A stretch of 64,000 nucleotides of DNA. Origin: Podaxis mareebaensis (Eukaryota; Basidiomycota; Agaricomycetes; Agaricales; Agaricaceae). Numbering within the stretch: the stretch's first letter is position 1; each line of letters starts with the position of its first letter. Positions 33,966 to 45,125 of this stretch are shown here, piece by piece. The stretch spans positions 35,669-99,668 of the forward strand of contig JAEUWP010000263.1 of NCBI GenBank assembly GCA_018524725.1, in the 5' to 3' direction. The notes beneath the pieces are model-generated. The model made no database searches, was not told the origin of the DNA, and saw only the letters and a list, made by a program, of their open reading frames with translations. Made by a program: the position numbers and the translations under genes.

Positions 33966-35153
33966 CTATATACGGGAGACTATGGCACGCCTCCAGGACC
34001 CGGAGCTAAGTCCAGAGGTAGTTTGGGGTTGAGATTTGGTCTGCGCGAAATCTGAAGTCTTCTTCCCGCGAACGGGAGCACGATATTTTGGGGCAGTAGC
34101 AGGGAATGAGCGAAGGGGGGCGGGAGTTTTAGCGGGAGCGCCAAGCATAACACCTCCGGTCAGAACGGTGCTCTGGCCGCCCTGGTAGAGGTAACGTTGG
34201 ACTTCCTTTTTTGTGGTATCAACCACTGGGGTCGAACGTTTGGCGGAGGTAACGAAGGGCTTCTGAGAGACCTTGACAGGGGACGAAGTAGTAGATGACG
34301 TCGTCGAGATAGAGGTAAGGCTCTCTTGAGAAGAGGAATACGAGAAGATCGATGAGGGTGAGCTCGGACGAGAAGATTCAGGAGATGAGACGGGTGAAGG
34401 CGTGTTACGGTCCTGGATATGGTTGGCTTGACGAAAGGAAGATCCAGAGTGGAAGATTTCCTCTTCTAGGGCGGAAAGACGAGTAAGGCGAGAGGTGGCA
34501 TGTGCCCTGACCATCGGGGCCTTGGGAATGCTGAAGCATTCGAGTGTGGGAGTAGGGGAGATAAGGCATGCATTAAGATTAGAGATCATAGCGAAGATTT
34601 CATCTGCTTCCTCCTTTTCATGTTCAGACTGGAGGAGCTGCTGTGCGAGAGTCTTGGGTTGAGTGTTAGGAAGGGCTGAATAGGTCGTGGCGGGAGAGGG
34701 GGCCTTGGTCAGCTTGACAGACTGGCTAAACTTGCTGATCGGGACCTGAACCTTGGGGTCGGGTTCGGAGAGGGCAATGGTAGGAATAAAAGTAGCACGA
34801 ACAGGAGGTGGTTGCTTCCACACAACGGCGCGTTCGGGGATACCAGTGACTTGGACGGAGACTGAGGTTCGTTCGATGGTTAGGTCGAACTCGCGGCCAC
34901 CGAGGGCGTAGAACCACTCCGACCAATCGAGGTTAGTGGCAATGCAGGCAGCATAGATAGCACGCGGAGGTGCAGCAGAGGCGAAGGTGAGCGTCAAACG
35001 AGAATTACGGACCCAAGCAGGAACAGTGGTGAGAGTCGAAAGGAGAATTTGTTGGAGTGAATTGATGGTGGGTCTGGGGACGGTCAGAGCAAGGGGGCGA
35101 GTCAAAAAGTTGATGGCTTCAACAAGGCTGGTCGAAGTGGTGGCCGAAGACAT
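33966..35153 (-). CDS. Putative BTG/Tob-family (anti-proliferative) protein
   Basis: Single uninterrupted frame of 395 codons. Residues about 8-110 read AINFLTRPLALTVPRPTINS, LTLTFASAAPPRAIYAACIA, LDWSEWFYALGGREFDLTIE and SVSVQVTG. That order (helical start, then PPR-IY-AC, LGG-EFDL, VSV) matches my memory of fungal BTG/Tob anti-proliferative domain proteins, which in animals contact the Caf1/CCR4-NOT deadenylase. Function here is inferred. The middle is Ser/Thr/Pro-rich (SPVSSPESSRPSSPSSIFSY). A conserved-looking C-terminal block, RYLYQGGQSTVLTGGVMLG, follows, then a basic tail. Absence of introns is unusual in this window. Its upstream region holds a cluster of ACAATG hexamers. Confidence 0.6.
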   Translation of the reverse strand: MSSATTSTSLVEAINFLTRPLALTVPRPTINSLQQILLSTLTTVPAWVRNSRLTLTFASAAPPRAIYAACIATNLDWSEWFYALGGREFDLTIERTSVSVQVTGIPERAVVWKQPPPVRATFIPTIALSEPDPKVQVPISKFSQSVKLTKAPSPATTYSALPNTQPKTLAQQLLQSEHEKEEADEIFAMISNLNACLISPTPTLECFSIPKAPMVRAHATSRLTRLSALEEEIFHSGSSFRQANHIQDRNTPSPVSSPESSRPSSPSSIFSYSSSQESLTSISTTSSTTSSPVKVSQKPFVTSAKRSTPVVDTTKKEVQRYLYQGGQSTVLTGGVMLGAPAKTPAPLRSFPATAPKYRAPVRGKKTSDFAQTKSQPQTTSGLSSGSWRRAIVSRI

Positions 35154-35450
35154 GACAATAAAGTTAAAGCCGAAGTAAAGTTGAGTGAAATCCGAAATGC
35201 AAAGTTCGTAGAGATGATATCGACCGGCGATGTTTATACGTTAGGGTTCACTGGCGAGAGAGAAGATTAGGACAATAGAGGCAGTAAGCAATAAGAAAAC
35301 GCACATATGGACACGTCCGTTAGGGGATTTTGAGGTACGAGAACGAATTGGGAGAGACTGGCTGTGGATTGGCTACTCAGGATGGAACCTGTTGTGAGGA
35401 AATGCGGTGAAACGTAGGCGTGTCTTTATAGACACTACTCGCGCTACTGC

Positions 35451-35611
35451 ACAATGCGCAGAAAAAACGACATGCTCATTGTTGCCCGGCCTCATTGTCC
35501 GAACAATGCCACCAGAGCATTGTCAAAAAAGCAGACAAACAAAGCTATGTTTGGTTCCGTTTGATGCCCACCTATTGTCCAATGCCGAGCTGTCACAGTC
35601 TTGTCACAATG
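35451..35611. promoter_or_regulatory. Cluster of six ACAATG/CATTGT hexamers
   Basis: ACAATG or its complement occurs at 35451, 35477, 35493, 35503, 35518 and 35606. That is six hits in 161 bp, roughly 300-460 bp upstream of the BTG/Tob-like start codon and just beyond the 3' end of the sugar transporter gene. ACAATG/ACAAAG cores are recognised by HMG-box (Sox-like, Rox1/Prf1-type) proteins; binding here is inferred only from the motif. Confidence 0.45.
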
Positions 35612-35735
35612 CGTTTGGGGGGGAATCAAAGGGATATCGTGACAAATGGTGTCACCCAACGCTCGGCCTGACGTGCTGGTATTACACGAAAAGAATCTAC
35701 ATGAGCATGGACATAATAGTGTGACTACTAGGAAG

Positions 35736-38695
35736 CTAGTCAGAGGCTTTTTCAAAGGCACCTTCTTCAACATCATCCGTGACAGCTCTCCCAGTAAGTC
35801 CACCAGGGACGAACGTCCCTATCGAATTGTTAGGATAGACCTATGCCAGATGTCGAGGAGTCTTACCTTCGCGTAATTCCCGTTCCGCAGCGCAACGGTC
35901 TTTCACCTTTGCGTATTCTGTGTTGGCAACGAAGAGAGGGGCATCTTCGAACAGGGCGTCCATTTCTATCGGCAAGTCTAATGAGCCAATCCGATATCGG
36001 ACTTGGGATAAAATCTATACCTTCGAGACGACGCCCAGTGGTTTCCTGACCAATGTTGAATGCCATCTGTGGTAAAGGATGTGGAAGTGAGACTCACAGG
36101 GAAGAATGCCCATATGACAAGTGCGCTGCGGAAGAACTGTCAGAAAAAGGGACAGCGAGGATGAACTGGACCTCTCCTTACTTGGTATGGCCACAGATAG
36201 CGAATACCAAATCTAGAAGGACATAGATTAAGTAGACATCATAGCGACATAGACTCAAGACAAACAGTATCTAAGTTTTCTGGTCAGTGAAAAAGCTTAA
36301 GTGGAGCGTGATTCACTCACTTCCACCCAATACCTCCAAATGCTCGAGGTGTAACTTGAGCAATAAAACTACGTTGATATCAGTTGTCATAATTCACCGT
36401 TCGGTATCAGGGTAAGGGACTGACAAGTTAGATATCCACGACGAAGAACTCGTGATCGCAGTACTCTTTGCACGGGTGCGCGTGGAGAAGATCTCTGCAG
36501 GATAAGCCCATGACAGTGGCCCAACACAGGCACTAAAGAAAAAGTTGAAAACCCATGTCCTAGTCATAGGGATTTACATCAATAATTGAATCAGAGTAAA
36601 AAGGTGTTGGCTCACGTTACTGAAATAAGGCACGAGGTGAGTGTCAGAGGATAAAAACCTGAAGGACAAATGCTGGCAAGCCTCACTAATGAAAATCTGG
36701 CGAGGAGTCATTGAGTGATCTTCGGATACGTCAGGGCTACTCACATAGTGTGCCTGCAGTCGGGATAGGCGTCAATCCTATTAGCGGTCGGAGCCTCGCA
36801 GCCAGAAGAAGCGAAGGACGTACAGCATCACTATAGAGGCTTGAATATCAATTGACCACGGACAAAGGCGGAGTCGGGACTTACTTGTGAACCGTTCCAG
36901 GCCACCTCGCCATTAAGATCGATCCTACAACGAAGGATAAACCGGAAACAACATTCCCTATGATGAGCGGTTTCCGCCTTCCAGTTTGGTCCACCCACAG
37001 CACACAGCAAGCCTCTCCAATCAGAGCTATAATGCTATTGATGGATTGGAATAGGAGAATGCGAGTGGAGCTGAATCCCATCTACGTTTGGTTAAGCGTT
37101 AGACCCGTGCTTTTAGACGAAAGCGACTGACAGTTGTAAAGATCTAGGCATAAAAGTAAGTCGTTTGCGGGATTCGGTGTAGACCGATAGAACGTACAGT
37201 GGTAGAGTAGTATTGTATGGCACTCACGCCCGTCATCTGGACTGAGAACTGCAGGATATATCTGGGTGTATTGTGAGTAAGATAATATTCGATATTACAA
37301 AGAGATAAAAGCCGACCCAAGGCTAAGTCGACGGAAATTGCTCGGAACTGTGAACAGCTCGGCCCAGCTTGCGAGGGTGTCAGAAGAGCCAGAACAAAAA
37401 TGCGGGCGCCTCGACGTACCTCGACTGTCCAATGTCCTTAGCTTTGCGAATATCGGCTTTCATGTCTTCGATTTGGGCGACCACAAACTTGTCATCGATG
37501 TCGCCTCTCGCGTGAAGGCGTGCCAGAGTGGAACGTGCTGCTCAAATGATTGTCAACGCACAAGGCATGGAAGCGGGCTGGAACACCCACCTTCTTCCGA
37601 ACGGCCCTTTTCCATCAACCATCGCGGCCTGCATGGTCTCTGTCAACTGACAAGCTAGCAGTATGAACCAATTGACGCACGATTCAGGTAGCAGGAGCAT
37701 GAAACACAAAAGCGGAATTGCAGGTACAATCTGAAATACCAGTTCAATAGGATATGTAGGGTGATCATGCCTGTACTTACCTGGATACCTAAAGGGATCC
37801 TCCACTCTGCTTGAGTACCCTTAAGTCCAGCCGAGGTACCATAGGTCTGCATTAATAGCGACGAATCAGTCTTTACGTTCTCAGACTACGGAATAACGCT
37901 TACAATCCAAGAAGCGCAAAATGCTTTCGGATAATAATATCATTCTTCTAGCTCAAGTGCCGGAATCGTGAGGAACCTACCGCCAATTCCCAACATGAAC
38001 TGTTGAAGTGTCGTGAGGCGACCACGTATGCTAGGATGTGCTATTTCGGCCTGGTACAAAGGTGCTAGATCGGATACAATCCCCACGCCATATCCTGGTT
38101 CACGAGTAAGCCCCGTGATGACCATGAAAAAGATAGTCCGTACCAGCGAAGAACCTTCCTGCGAGCATCATGTCCATGTTCTTGGCTGCCGTCTGAAGCA
38201 CGCCACCCACTCTGGCGCGGAAATAAGCATGGGGCATCAATGTTAGAAAACTGTAACCTTACACGTAGATTGCTGCTCCAAGTTGAATTGTTTTGCGTCG
38301 TCCAAATCGGTCGGCGACATACGCCACGATGAACATTCCGAAGAAACTGGGGGGAAAGTCTCAGCGCGTACTATGACGCCGAGAGAGTCACGACGTACCA
38401 ACCCAGAACTGAAAGTTCGCAGTAAGATTCCTGAGGGTAGAAATAAGTTTAATCAGGACGCACCAAAGATACTCGTGATCAACCCTTGAAGATTCGGATC
38501 CTGATAACGAGGTCCCATAACTCTTTGGAAGTCAGGAGCGGGCAGAACTCCAGCGATAACACCCAAGTCATATCCAAAGATGATGCTGCCCAAACCTGCA
38601 CTCACGCGTTAGAGCTCATGCTACTCGAGAAGCAACCAAAACTTACTGGCGAAAAGGCCACAAAGCCAGGTATAGACCTTTGGAGGAAGCCCCAT
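35736..38695 (-). CDS. MFS sugar transporter (hexose/pentose type) with many micro-exons
   Basis: 12-TM sugar:H+ symporter-family protein of the plasma membrane, about 530 aa, built from about 27 exons. Family motifs: MGLPPKVYTWLCGLFAS, SIIFGYDLGVIAGV, VADRFGRRKTIQLG, LLPES joined to PRWLMEKGRSEE, ILQFSVQMTGVSAIQYY, FQSINSIIALIGEACCVLWV, GRRKPLIIGN, CVGPLSWAYPAEIFSTRTR, TPRAFGGIGW, AFFP joined to ETTGRRLEEMDALFED. Very small exons are required to keep the protein intact: 38399-38408 (10 nt), 37132-37143 (12), 36824-36830 (7), 36745-36753 (9), 36687-36696 (10), 36616-36619 (4), 36266-36270 (5). The start ATG 38695 and stop TAG 35736-35738 bracket a continuous family match. It is transcribed divergently from the GH51 gene, so import of arabinose or related sugars is plausible but not shown. 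Confidence 0.85.
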
Positions 38696-39423
38696 GTTGG
38701 CGTGAGTACCGGGGGATGGGTGCGAGGCACAACAACGCGAATATATGTCTTAAGATGTGCATTTATTTCCCCACACAGTCGTTCCATAACCCCATTCTGG
38801 AGGTGTGTGGGCGGTCCGGGTTTCCCAAGTGATGCCACGGGTGTATTTCGGTATATATCGAGGATAGAGGGGCGTTGGGAAACTACGTCACGATTCGTGC
38901 TTAGACTAGCGAAATAGCCGTTGATGGTGTCCGCTATGACCAAAGGGCGGCCAGCACCGGTCAAGAAAAAAACCGAACCCAAAAAGTTGTATGTCAGACT
39001 GTAACCATCCTTGTAGGACGGTTACTGGGTGGTTCCAGGCTCTGTTATGACCTTCAGTGATAAATCACGTGATTGGCTTGGACGAGCGTGGCAGACTGTT
39101 TGGTCCAGAAGGCTAGCCAAACAGCTAGGCTGAAATCGTCTTGTGCTCGAATTTCGACTTTGTTCCATATTTCCTCTCAATGCATTTCCTTCGTGGCCAC
39201 AATTTTAGAGTCGTATGTACGGCTACTCACTCATCCCGGGTTGACTCAGAGACATGTCCTCTTCGGAAGACTGAACTCGGATATCATATTATCCTGGTCA
39301 GATGCTCTTACTGCGGCCCGCGTGGCCTCCAACGGACCGCCATGAACATATTCCTTGACATATTCCCAATGCCTGGGACTAGATATTTGAAAGCCTCAGG
39401 CCGTCCGCCTTTTAGCAAATATC
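38696..39423. promoter_or_regulatory. Shared divergent promoter region, sugar transporter / GH51
   Basis: 728 bp between the start codons of two oppositely transcribed genes that could work in one pathway. Open frames here are not supported by the gene models on either side. I could not pick out a convincing regulator-binding site. Confidence 0.5.
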
Positions 39424-41972
39424 ATGGCATCTCCTGCTATACACGTCGACCCAGCGCGTATAATCGACGATGTAGATCCCCGCATCTACTCCGGCTTCAC
39501 AGAACATATGGGACGATGCATCTACGGGGGCATCTACGACCCGGATAACAAGCATGGCCTTTCCGACCCCAAGACAGGATATCGATTGGACGTGCTGGAA
39601 GCTTTGAAGGAGTTGAGGGTGCCGCTCGTGCGCTATCCCGGAGGGTATGTCTCACTACGGCCTCTACACGACCTCATTCTAATTGCGAATCGCCAGAAAT
39701 TTCGTGAGCACGTATAGATGGCAAGGTCCTGATGTCCCGCAGACCAGACAATGAATGATACATGACTAACGTTTGGATCTAAAGATGGGATTGGTCCTAA
39801 GGAATCGCGTCCTCGAAGACCTGAACTCGCTTGGCTGACAGAAGAGAGCAACCAGTTCGGAACAGGTGAGCGACTTGTGGTCTCTATTCACTCCCTGTAT
39901 GGTCTCGCTCAACCTAATCCACAGACGAGTTCATCCAATGGTGTCGTACTGTTGGAACGGAGCCGTTCATTTGCTTGAATATGGGAACCGGAACTCTCGA
40001 AGACGCTTTGGCATGGGTCGAATATTGTAACAGGTCTGGATCCCCAACCAGTGAAACCGTTTCCTAGTCTCATCATATCTCGCGCTCAGTTCCGCCAACA
40101 CATATTACGCGAATCTTCGGCGCAAAAATGGTCATGAAGAACCTTACAACGTGAAGGTAAATATGACATCAAGTTATCCCGTGAAATCTGCTGACACCAC
40201 GTAGTATTGGGCACTGGGTTAGTCCAGTTTCACTCCATCGGTGAACCCTCCTAACTCGCCGCAGGTAATGAAGTCTGGGGCCCATGGCAAGGTATTATCA
40301 ATAGCTCTGTTCTCTCCTCTTCTTCTCATCCTCTCCGTTAGTCGGTCAAATGGAGTCCCAGGATTACGCCAAGAAAGCATATCAATGGGCCAAGGCGCTC
40401 CGGCTCCTAGATCCTACCATCAAGCTCATCTCTTGTGGAGGTGCATATTTTATTCCAACTTGCCTCTCTACAAGGTACTAACATTATATCGACAGAAACG
40501 GGATACGCCGACTGGGACGACGTGATCTTGCGAAAGCTTGCTCCCGTTGTTGATTATCATTCCATTCACAGTGCGTCGCATATTTCGTTCTAGATAACCC
40601 TTCGATACGAATATCCTCAACACAGATTATACCGTGAGTCAGGGCAAACACTCTGTGAACGTGATGGGCCGTAAGTTTGTCCTCGCCCCTTTAGATAACA
40701 CTCAACTCAAGGAACCTACAGCTGCCGCGGCGGAGAAGGCGCTCGAAATAACTCGTTCGCTCATTGACCTAGCTAAGATTCAGAACGATCTGAGTAAACC
40801 ATTAACAGTGTAAGCAACCATTGAAACTCGTTATCGTACACAGCGTCGCTTATCCAACGGTAGTTGTTTCGATGAGTGGAACGTCTGGTAAGTTCGATAC
40901 ATATCTGAAAGCTGGATTGACTGAGATCCATTCCTCATAGGGACCCAGTGCGGGGTTAGTTGTCACGTCTACATGTCCGCGGACGACATAACCCAATGCT
41001 CATTTGTAATGCCAGCGCCTGGAGAGAAGGGTGCCGAGGAACACTATGACCTGTCGGACGCCCTTGGTGCGTGTCCCACTTGCGCAGAGGGACTCTAACT
41101 AATATTATGTAGCTGTTGCGTCATGGCTCAACGTTTTCGTACGCAAAGCAGATATCGTCAAAATCGCTTGCATCGCGCAGTGCGTAGCCAGATTACTTGT
41201 GTCATTTTTTCTCTTTATCATTGTTCATTTTAGGTCTGTGAACGTCATATCGCCTGTGAGTGGCCATAACATATCTCTACTGATCCTCGGATAACATTAG
41301 TAACACAGATCATCACATCCCCTACGGGCCTCTACCGCCAGGTCTGTTTCCTATATTCTATATTGCGACAATGTTTTGACATATACTCTCACAACAGACA
41401 ACGTACTACCCTCTCCACCTCTTCTCAAATTTGATGCGCGGTTCCTCTCTTGACGTCTACGTGACCACCCCCTCAAACTCGGATTCTGGCATTTACACCG
41501 GCCCAACAGTTCCGAAATTCGTTCAAGACCTCACCGTACACACACCCGACTCCAGGAAGCTCACGAAATACGTTGACGTTAGCACCGTTCTAGCTACCAC
41601 GGACTCCGGGACCAGGCAGATTCGAATTGCAATTGTTAATAGGAACGAAACGGAAGAATATGACGTTCCCATTATACTCGGTAGAGACGTCAGTGTAAAA
41701 GAGCTAATTGAGGTGCATGAGGTATGGCATGAAGACCTCAAGGCCACGAATTGGTTTGGAGACGAGAAGGTCAAGGCTGCGAAAAGGGAAGAGAAGTTTA
41801 CAGGGACATATCACCTGAAGAGGCATTCATTTCAAAGTGAGCTTCCATTTTCGTTTCCATTTCGCGTGGCTTATGCTGATTGCGCCTTCATATCACCCAG
41901 TCTTGGTGTTCTCTCTCTCGTAAGAGTTAGAACTCAACACGCCCAGTTCTTGATGTACAGGGGCAACTATGA
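39424..41972 (+). CDS. GH51 alpha-L-arabinofuranosidase
   Basis: Releases terminal alpha-L-arabinofuranose from arabinan, arabinoxylan or derived oligosaccharides (retaining mechanism). Start ATG 39424. The product begins with the GH51 pattern [19 protein letters not shown] and [10 protein letters not shown] joined to [14 protein letters not shown]. The acid/base glutamate is in YWALG joined to NEVWGPWQ, the nucleophile in [10 protein letters not shown]. Downstream: [29 protein letters not shown], and a C-terminal beta domain ending RHSFQ joined to ILVFSL. About 17 exons. No signal peptide is visible, so it is probably intracellular and acts on imported oligosaccharides. The 3' end is uncertain: a 43-nt intron (41918-41960) gives a stop at 41972; reading through gives 42096. 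Confidence 0.88.
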
Positions 41973-42272
41973 ATTTATGTATTTACAGTTACGTCGGATG
42001 AATTATACTCGTTCCGACATCTGCAAAGTGCATTTAGAAGACGGCCGCGGACTCCACTCGCTGTTGCGAGTTTTCACTATTCTCCCATTGCTATAGTTAG
42101 CGCGATGACGGCTGCCGATGGTATTCGTGGCCTGAGGCAAAGTAGTCCGTGAGTCTCAGGTCCAATAATAACTCAGGTAAGCATTTTTGTCCGTTTATTC
42201 CCAGATAACTCCTTTTCAACAAACAAATTCTCGTTCTTTGCTGATTGGATGAGCCATACAATGTTCCACCCT

Positions 42273-43921
42273 CTACATATGGCCGAAGATCTTCTGGGGC
42301 TTATACGGCTCCTCTAACTCTTCTATCTCCTCTGGAGTCAATTTGACGTTGACAGCACCTGTTGCCGCATAAGCAAGTTTTCCAGCACCCGCATAACAAA
42401 CATACCGAGAAGATCATACAGATTGTCCAACGAAGTCGTTCCAACGATGGGAGCAGTCACACCTGCGATGTGCATTAATATCACTTTCCTGGAAATCTCA
42501 AGCCCTAAGACTTCGGCTTTACTTACCAGGCTTACTCATAACCCACGCAAGTGCAACCTGGGCCATACTGATACCCTTCCTCTTCGCAACTTGCTCAACA
42601 CTGTAGGAGACGATCAGTAACACATCTCATTGAGTTCGAACATAGTGCAAAACGAACCGATTGATGATTTCTTGGGTAGCCGGAGAGTCAAGGGTGTATC
42701 CCTTCCGGAACGCGTCGGTCTCCGTGCGTTTCGTGGCGGCAGCGTTAAGGGGCTTGCAGAGAACTCCACGAGCAATCGGTGACCAAGGAATAGAGCCTAC
42801 ACCAAACCACTACAAGCAAAATCAATCAAAACCTTCGTTTGATGCTGGAAAACAAACCTTGAGTGTCGGGAACATCTCACGCTCTTCCTCTCGGTAGATT
42901 AGATTATAGTGATTCTGCATGGAGATGAACGGCGTCAATTTGTTATTGATTGCGTAGTCTTGAAACTGTGAGCTCAAGCTGCAAGGTAGGCGAGGTAGCT
43001 TGAAACGTACTTTGCATCGCAGAGACTTTGAGAATGAAACAGTCCTTTGTCAGTCATATACGACAGTCAGACAGCTGAGACGACTTACATTGCCAAGCGT
43101 GGCAGGATGACATCCCGATATAACGAACGTATCCGGCCTGAACAACGTCGTGAAGTGCTTGCATCTACCAGTAATGTCAGTGAACGTACACTTTACTGCC
43201 ATGATCATGAATGCGTACAGTCTCTTCAATCGGGGTCTCTGGGTCGAAACGGTGGCCTTCCAGAGCATTAGCGTCACAACGAATGATTTTGGTGGGATGT
43301 TCCTCGTACATTGGAGAACGTCAATATAGTCAAGCTGAAGTCTTTCCAAACTCTTCTTGACGGAGTCGAAGATATGTTTTCTGCTCAGCCCGTGCTGATT
43401 CACGTAACCATTTTGGTTGGGATCCCCAAGAGATCCAAACGAGATGTTGGGGGCTTTGCCGACAGGGAAGAACAATTTGGTCAGGACGACAATCTCGTCT
43501 CGCGGAAGGTTGAACTTCTTGATCGCCTTGCCGAGGATAATCTCGGAGACACCATTCGAATATGTCTGTAGTGTATGTAAGTACCAAATCAACTAAGTAT
43601 AGAGGAAGGTACTGAATACGTACATTAGCTGTATCGAAGGCATTAATACCAGCATCGTACCTTTTTCATAACGAAAAGTCAATTGCGGGTATGGGGCCAT
43701 CTTGGATGAACGTACGCTGCTTTGATATGCTTGAGAGATTCTTCTTCGGGGAGCACCCACCCCGCCCATTCTGGTGTACCATACGACATGCAACCAAGGA
43801 TAATTTTGGAAACCTTGAGGCCCGAGTTGCCCAGACGGACTGTGAAGCATTAATTAGGCTGCTTTGGGGAGTGAGGTGGAGGTGCTTTACCATAGGGCAT
43901 AGTAGTCTTTCTGTCTGTCAT
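42273..43921 (-). CDS. Aldo-keto reductase, aryl-alcohol dehydrogenase type, copy 2
   Basis: Paralogue of the gene at 9058-10698 with the same exon layout. Starts MTDRKTTMPY, then VRLGNSGLKVSKIILGC, AFDTAN, TYSNGVSEIILGKAI, VVLTKLFFPVGKAP, LQCHRFDPETPIEET and VVQAGYVRYIGMSSCHAW. It ends EPYKPQKIFGHM before TAG at 42273-42275. The Asp, Tyr, Lys and His of the AKR tetrad are kept, so it should be active. Differences from copy 1 are mostly substitutions (for example GNPESMG against GTPEWAG). It lies convergent to the GH51 gene, whose 3' end nearly touches it. Substrate unknown; reduction of aromatic aldehydes or of a sugar aldehyde are both conceivable. Confidence 0.87.
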
Positions 43922-43972
43922 TGTGTGCGAGGTGAGAATGAGAGACTTGGGAAAAGAGCATGGTTGTGAGGG

Positions 43973-43980
43973 TATATATA
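43973..43980 (-). promoter_or_regulatory. TATA-like element of aldo-keto reductase copy 2
   Basis: TATATATA about 52 bp upstream of the start codon, at the same place as in copy 1. Confidence 0.55.
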
Positions 43981-44299
43981 CACATGGAAGTGATACATCT
44001 ATGACATATCAGCTATTTTTATCGCCGCTATTCAGGATTAATCAGCATGCGTTCCGCGTGAATTTCTTTTGTGCCCCGTCTCCCAGATAGAGCCCCGTAC
44101 GTAACACATCTGAGAAATTCCGGGCAAAAAAAGCAGCTAATCCGTCTGCATTGCGCTCAGCGAGGCCCCCGGTAGGTGAGAAGCAGGCTAAGTTTCAAAC
44201 TGCTATCATTTACTTGGCGGGAGGTAGATGATCCATAAGATTGTCTGGCCTCGTTCGTTGTTATGTCCATCCTATCCTATCACATCAGCTATGAAAGAG

Positions 44300-45125
44300 G
44301 GCGAAAGAGCTCCGGGCTTCTAGTAGTTGTATATCCCACTCGTCCATTAATCAGCCCCGAGGGTTTCGAATTCAGTGCCGGATCGCTCAAAGCAGTCTTG
44401 ATTCCCAACCCCGGAACACCCGATAAGGGGGGATCAGGCGGGCATGCTTAAGCTTGTGGTTATGAGTGAACAATCATTTTCAAGGAGGAATTTGCTGGAA
44501 CCGTCGCTCGGAAGCTCACCATGCGTAAAGGATCCGTGATCTCCTATGATCAGGATCTCAGGGCACTGGCGGAGGTTGGGTGAAGATTGTTATGGATGTT
44601 CCTTCACACGGCATGATCAGGTACCTCGCCTGGGGAATTCAAGAACGACATTCACGGAAAAAGAACGCTAAACCACATCCTCGAGGAATACGAGCCCTAC
44701 AAAGGAGAAGTGAGACGTATTCTGGTCTCCATAATCGATGGGTTTTGGTTAGCACCGCATGCGCTATGGCGCCTTTGCAGGCCCAAGCGACGATGTCCAT
44801 ACATCCAGGGACACAAAGTCGACGCTTCAACTCTCCTGCAAGCCTGGCTTTTGCACCACTATCCCTAGGGTATACCCAGTCGTGGCTATTGGAGAAGCTG
44901 GCGAAGCTCAGGACCTCTATCTGAACCCTGTCTCAAGAACAACTCACGAACATCTGCGCCGCCGCCGCAGGCGAGAAATCATCCTAGCTTCCCTCGCACC
45001 ATGACCTTAGAAGCGGAACTGTGACAGGATGATAGAGATTACAGCCAAAGTATTCGATGGGAAGATTATCCTTGATCTCGCGAAGAGGATGCAGGAGGCA
45101 AAGGCTAAGGGGCATGAACTTTGAA
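44300..45125 (+). pseudogene. Broken TypA/BipA-like translational GTPase, C-terminal part
   Basis: Fragments in different frames follow the order of the C-terminal domains of TypA/BipA GTPases (ribosome-associated GTPases; in fungi probably organellar). In order: EEFAGTVARKLTMRKGSVIS (44484 on), KIVMDVPSHGMIRY, EEYEPYKGEV, HALWRL, YIQGHKV, VVAIGEAGEAQDLYL, then AAAAGEK and MTLEAE. The family pattern is EE(y/h)xGxVxxxLxxRKG, then VPSRGLIGF, Y-(A/D)-P-V-KPGE, (Y/F)ALWKLEDRG, YEGxIIG, LTNxRA. Frameshifts or stops separate the blocks (for example after ALAEVG) and no GTPase domain lies upstream. Best read as a decayed gene fragment; some breaks could be unrecognised introns. Confidence 0.55.

Larger units (their letters stand above)
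42080..44050. repeat. Segmental duplicate of about 8780-10850
   Basis: The whole reductase gene, its proximal promoter and about 200 bp of 3' flank are shared with 8780-10850, in the same orientation and about 33 kb apart. Introns are aligned but diverged, so this is DNA-level duplication and not retroposition. Boundaries are approximate. Confidence 0.75.
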
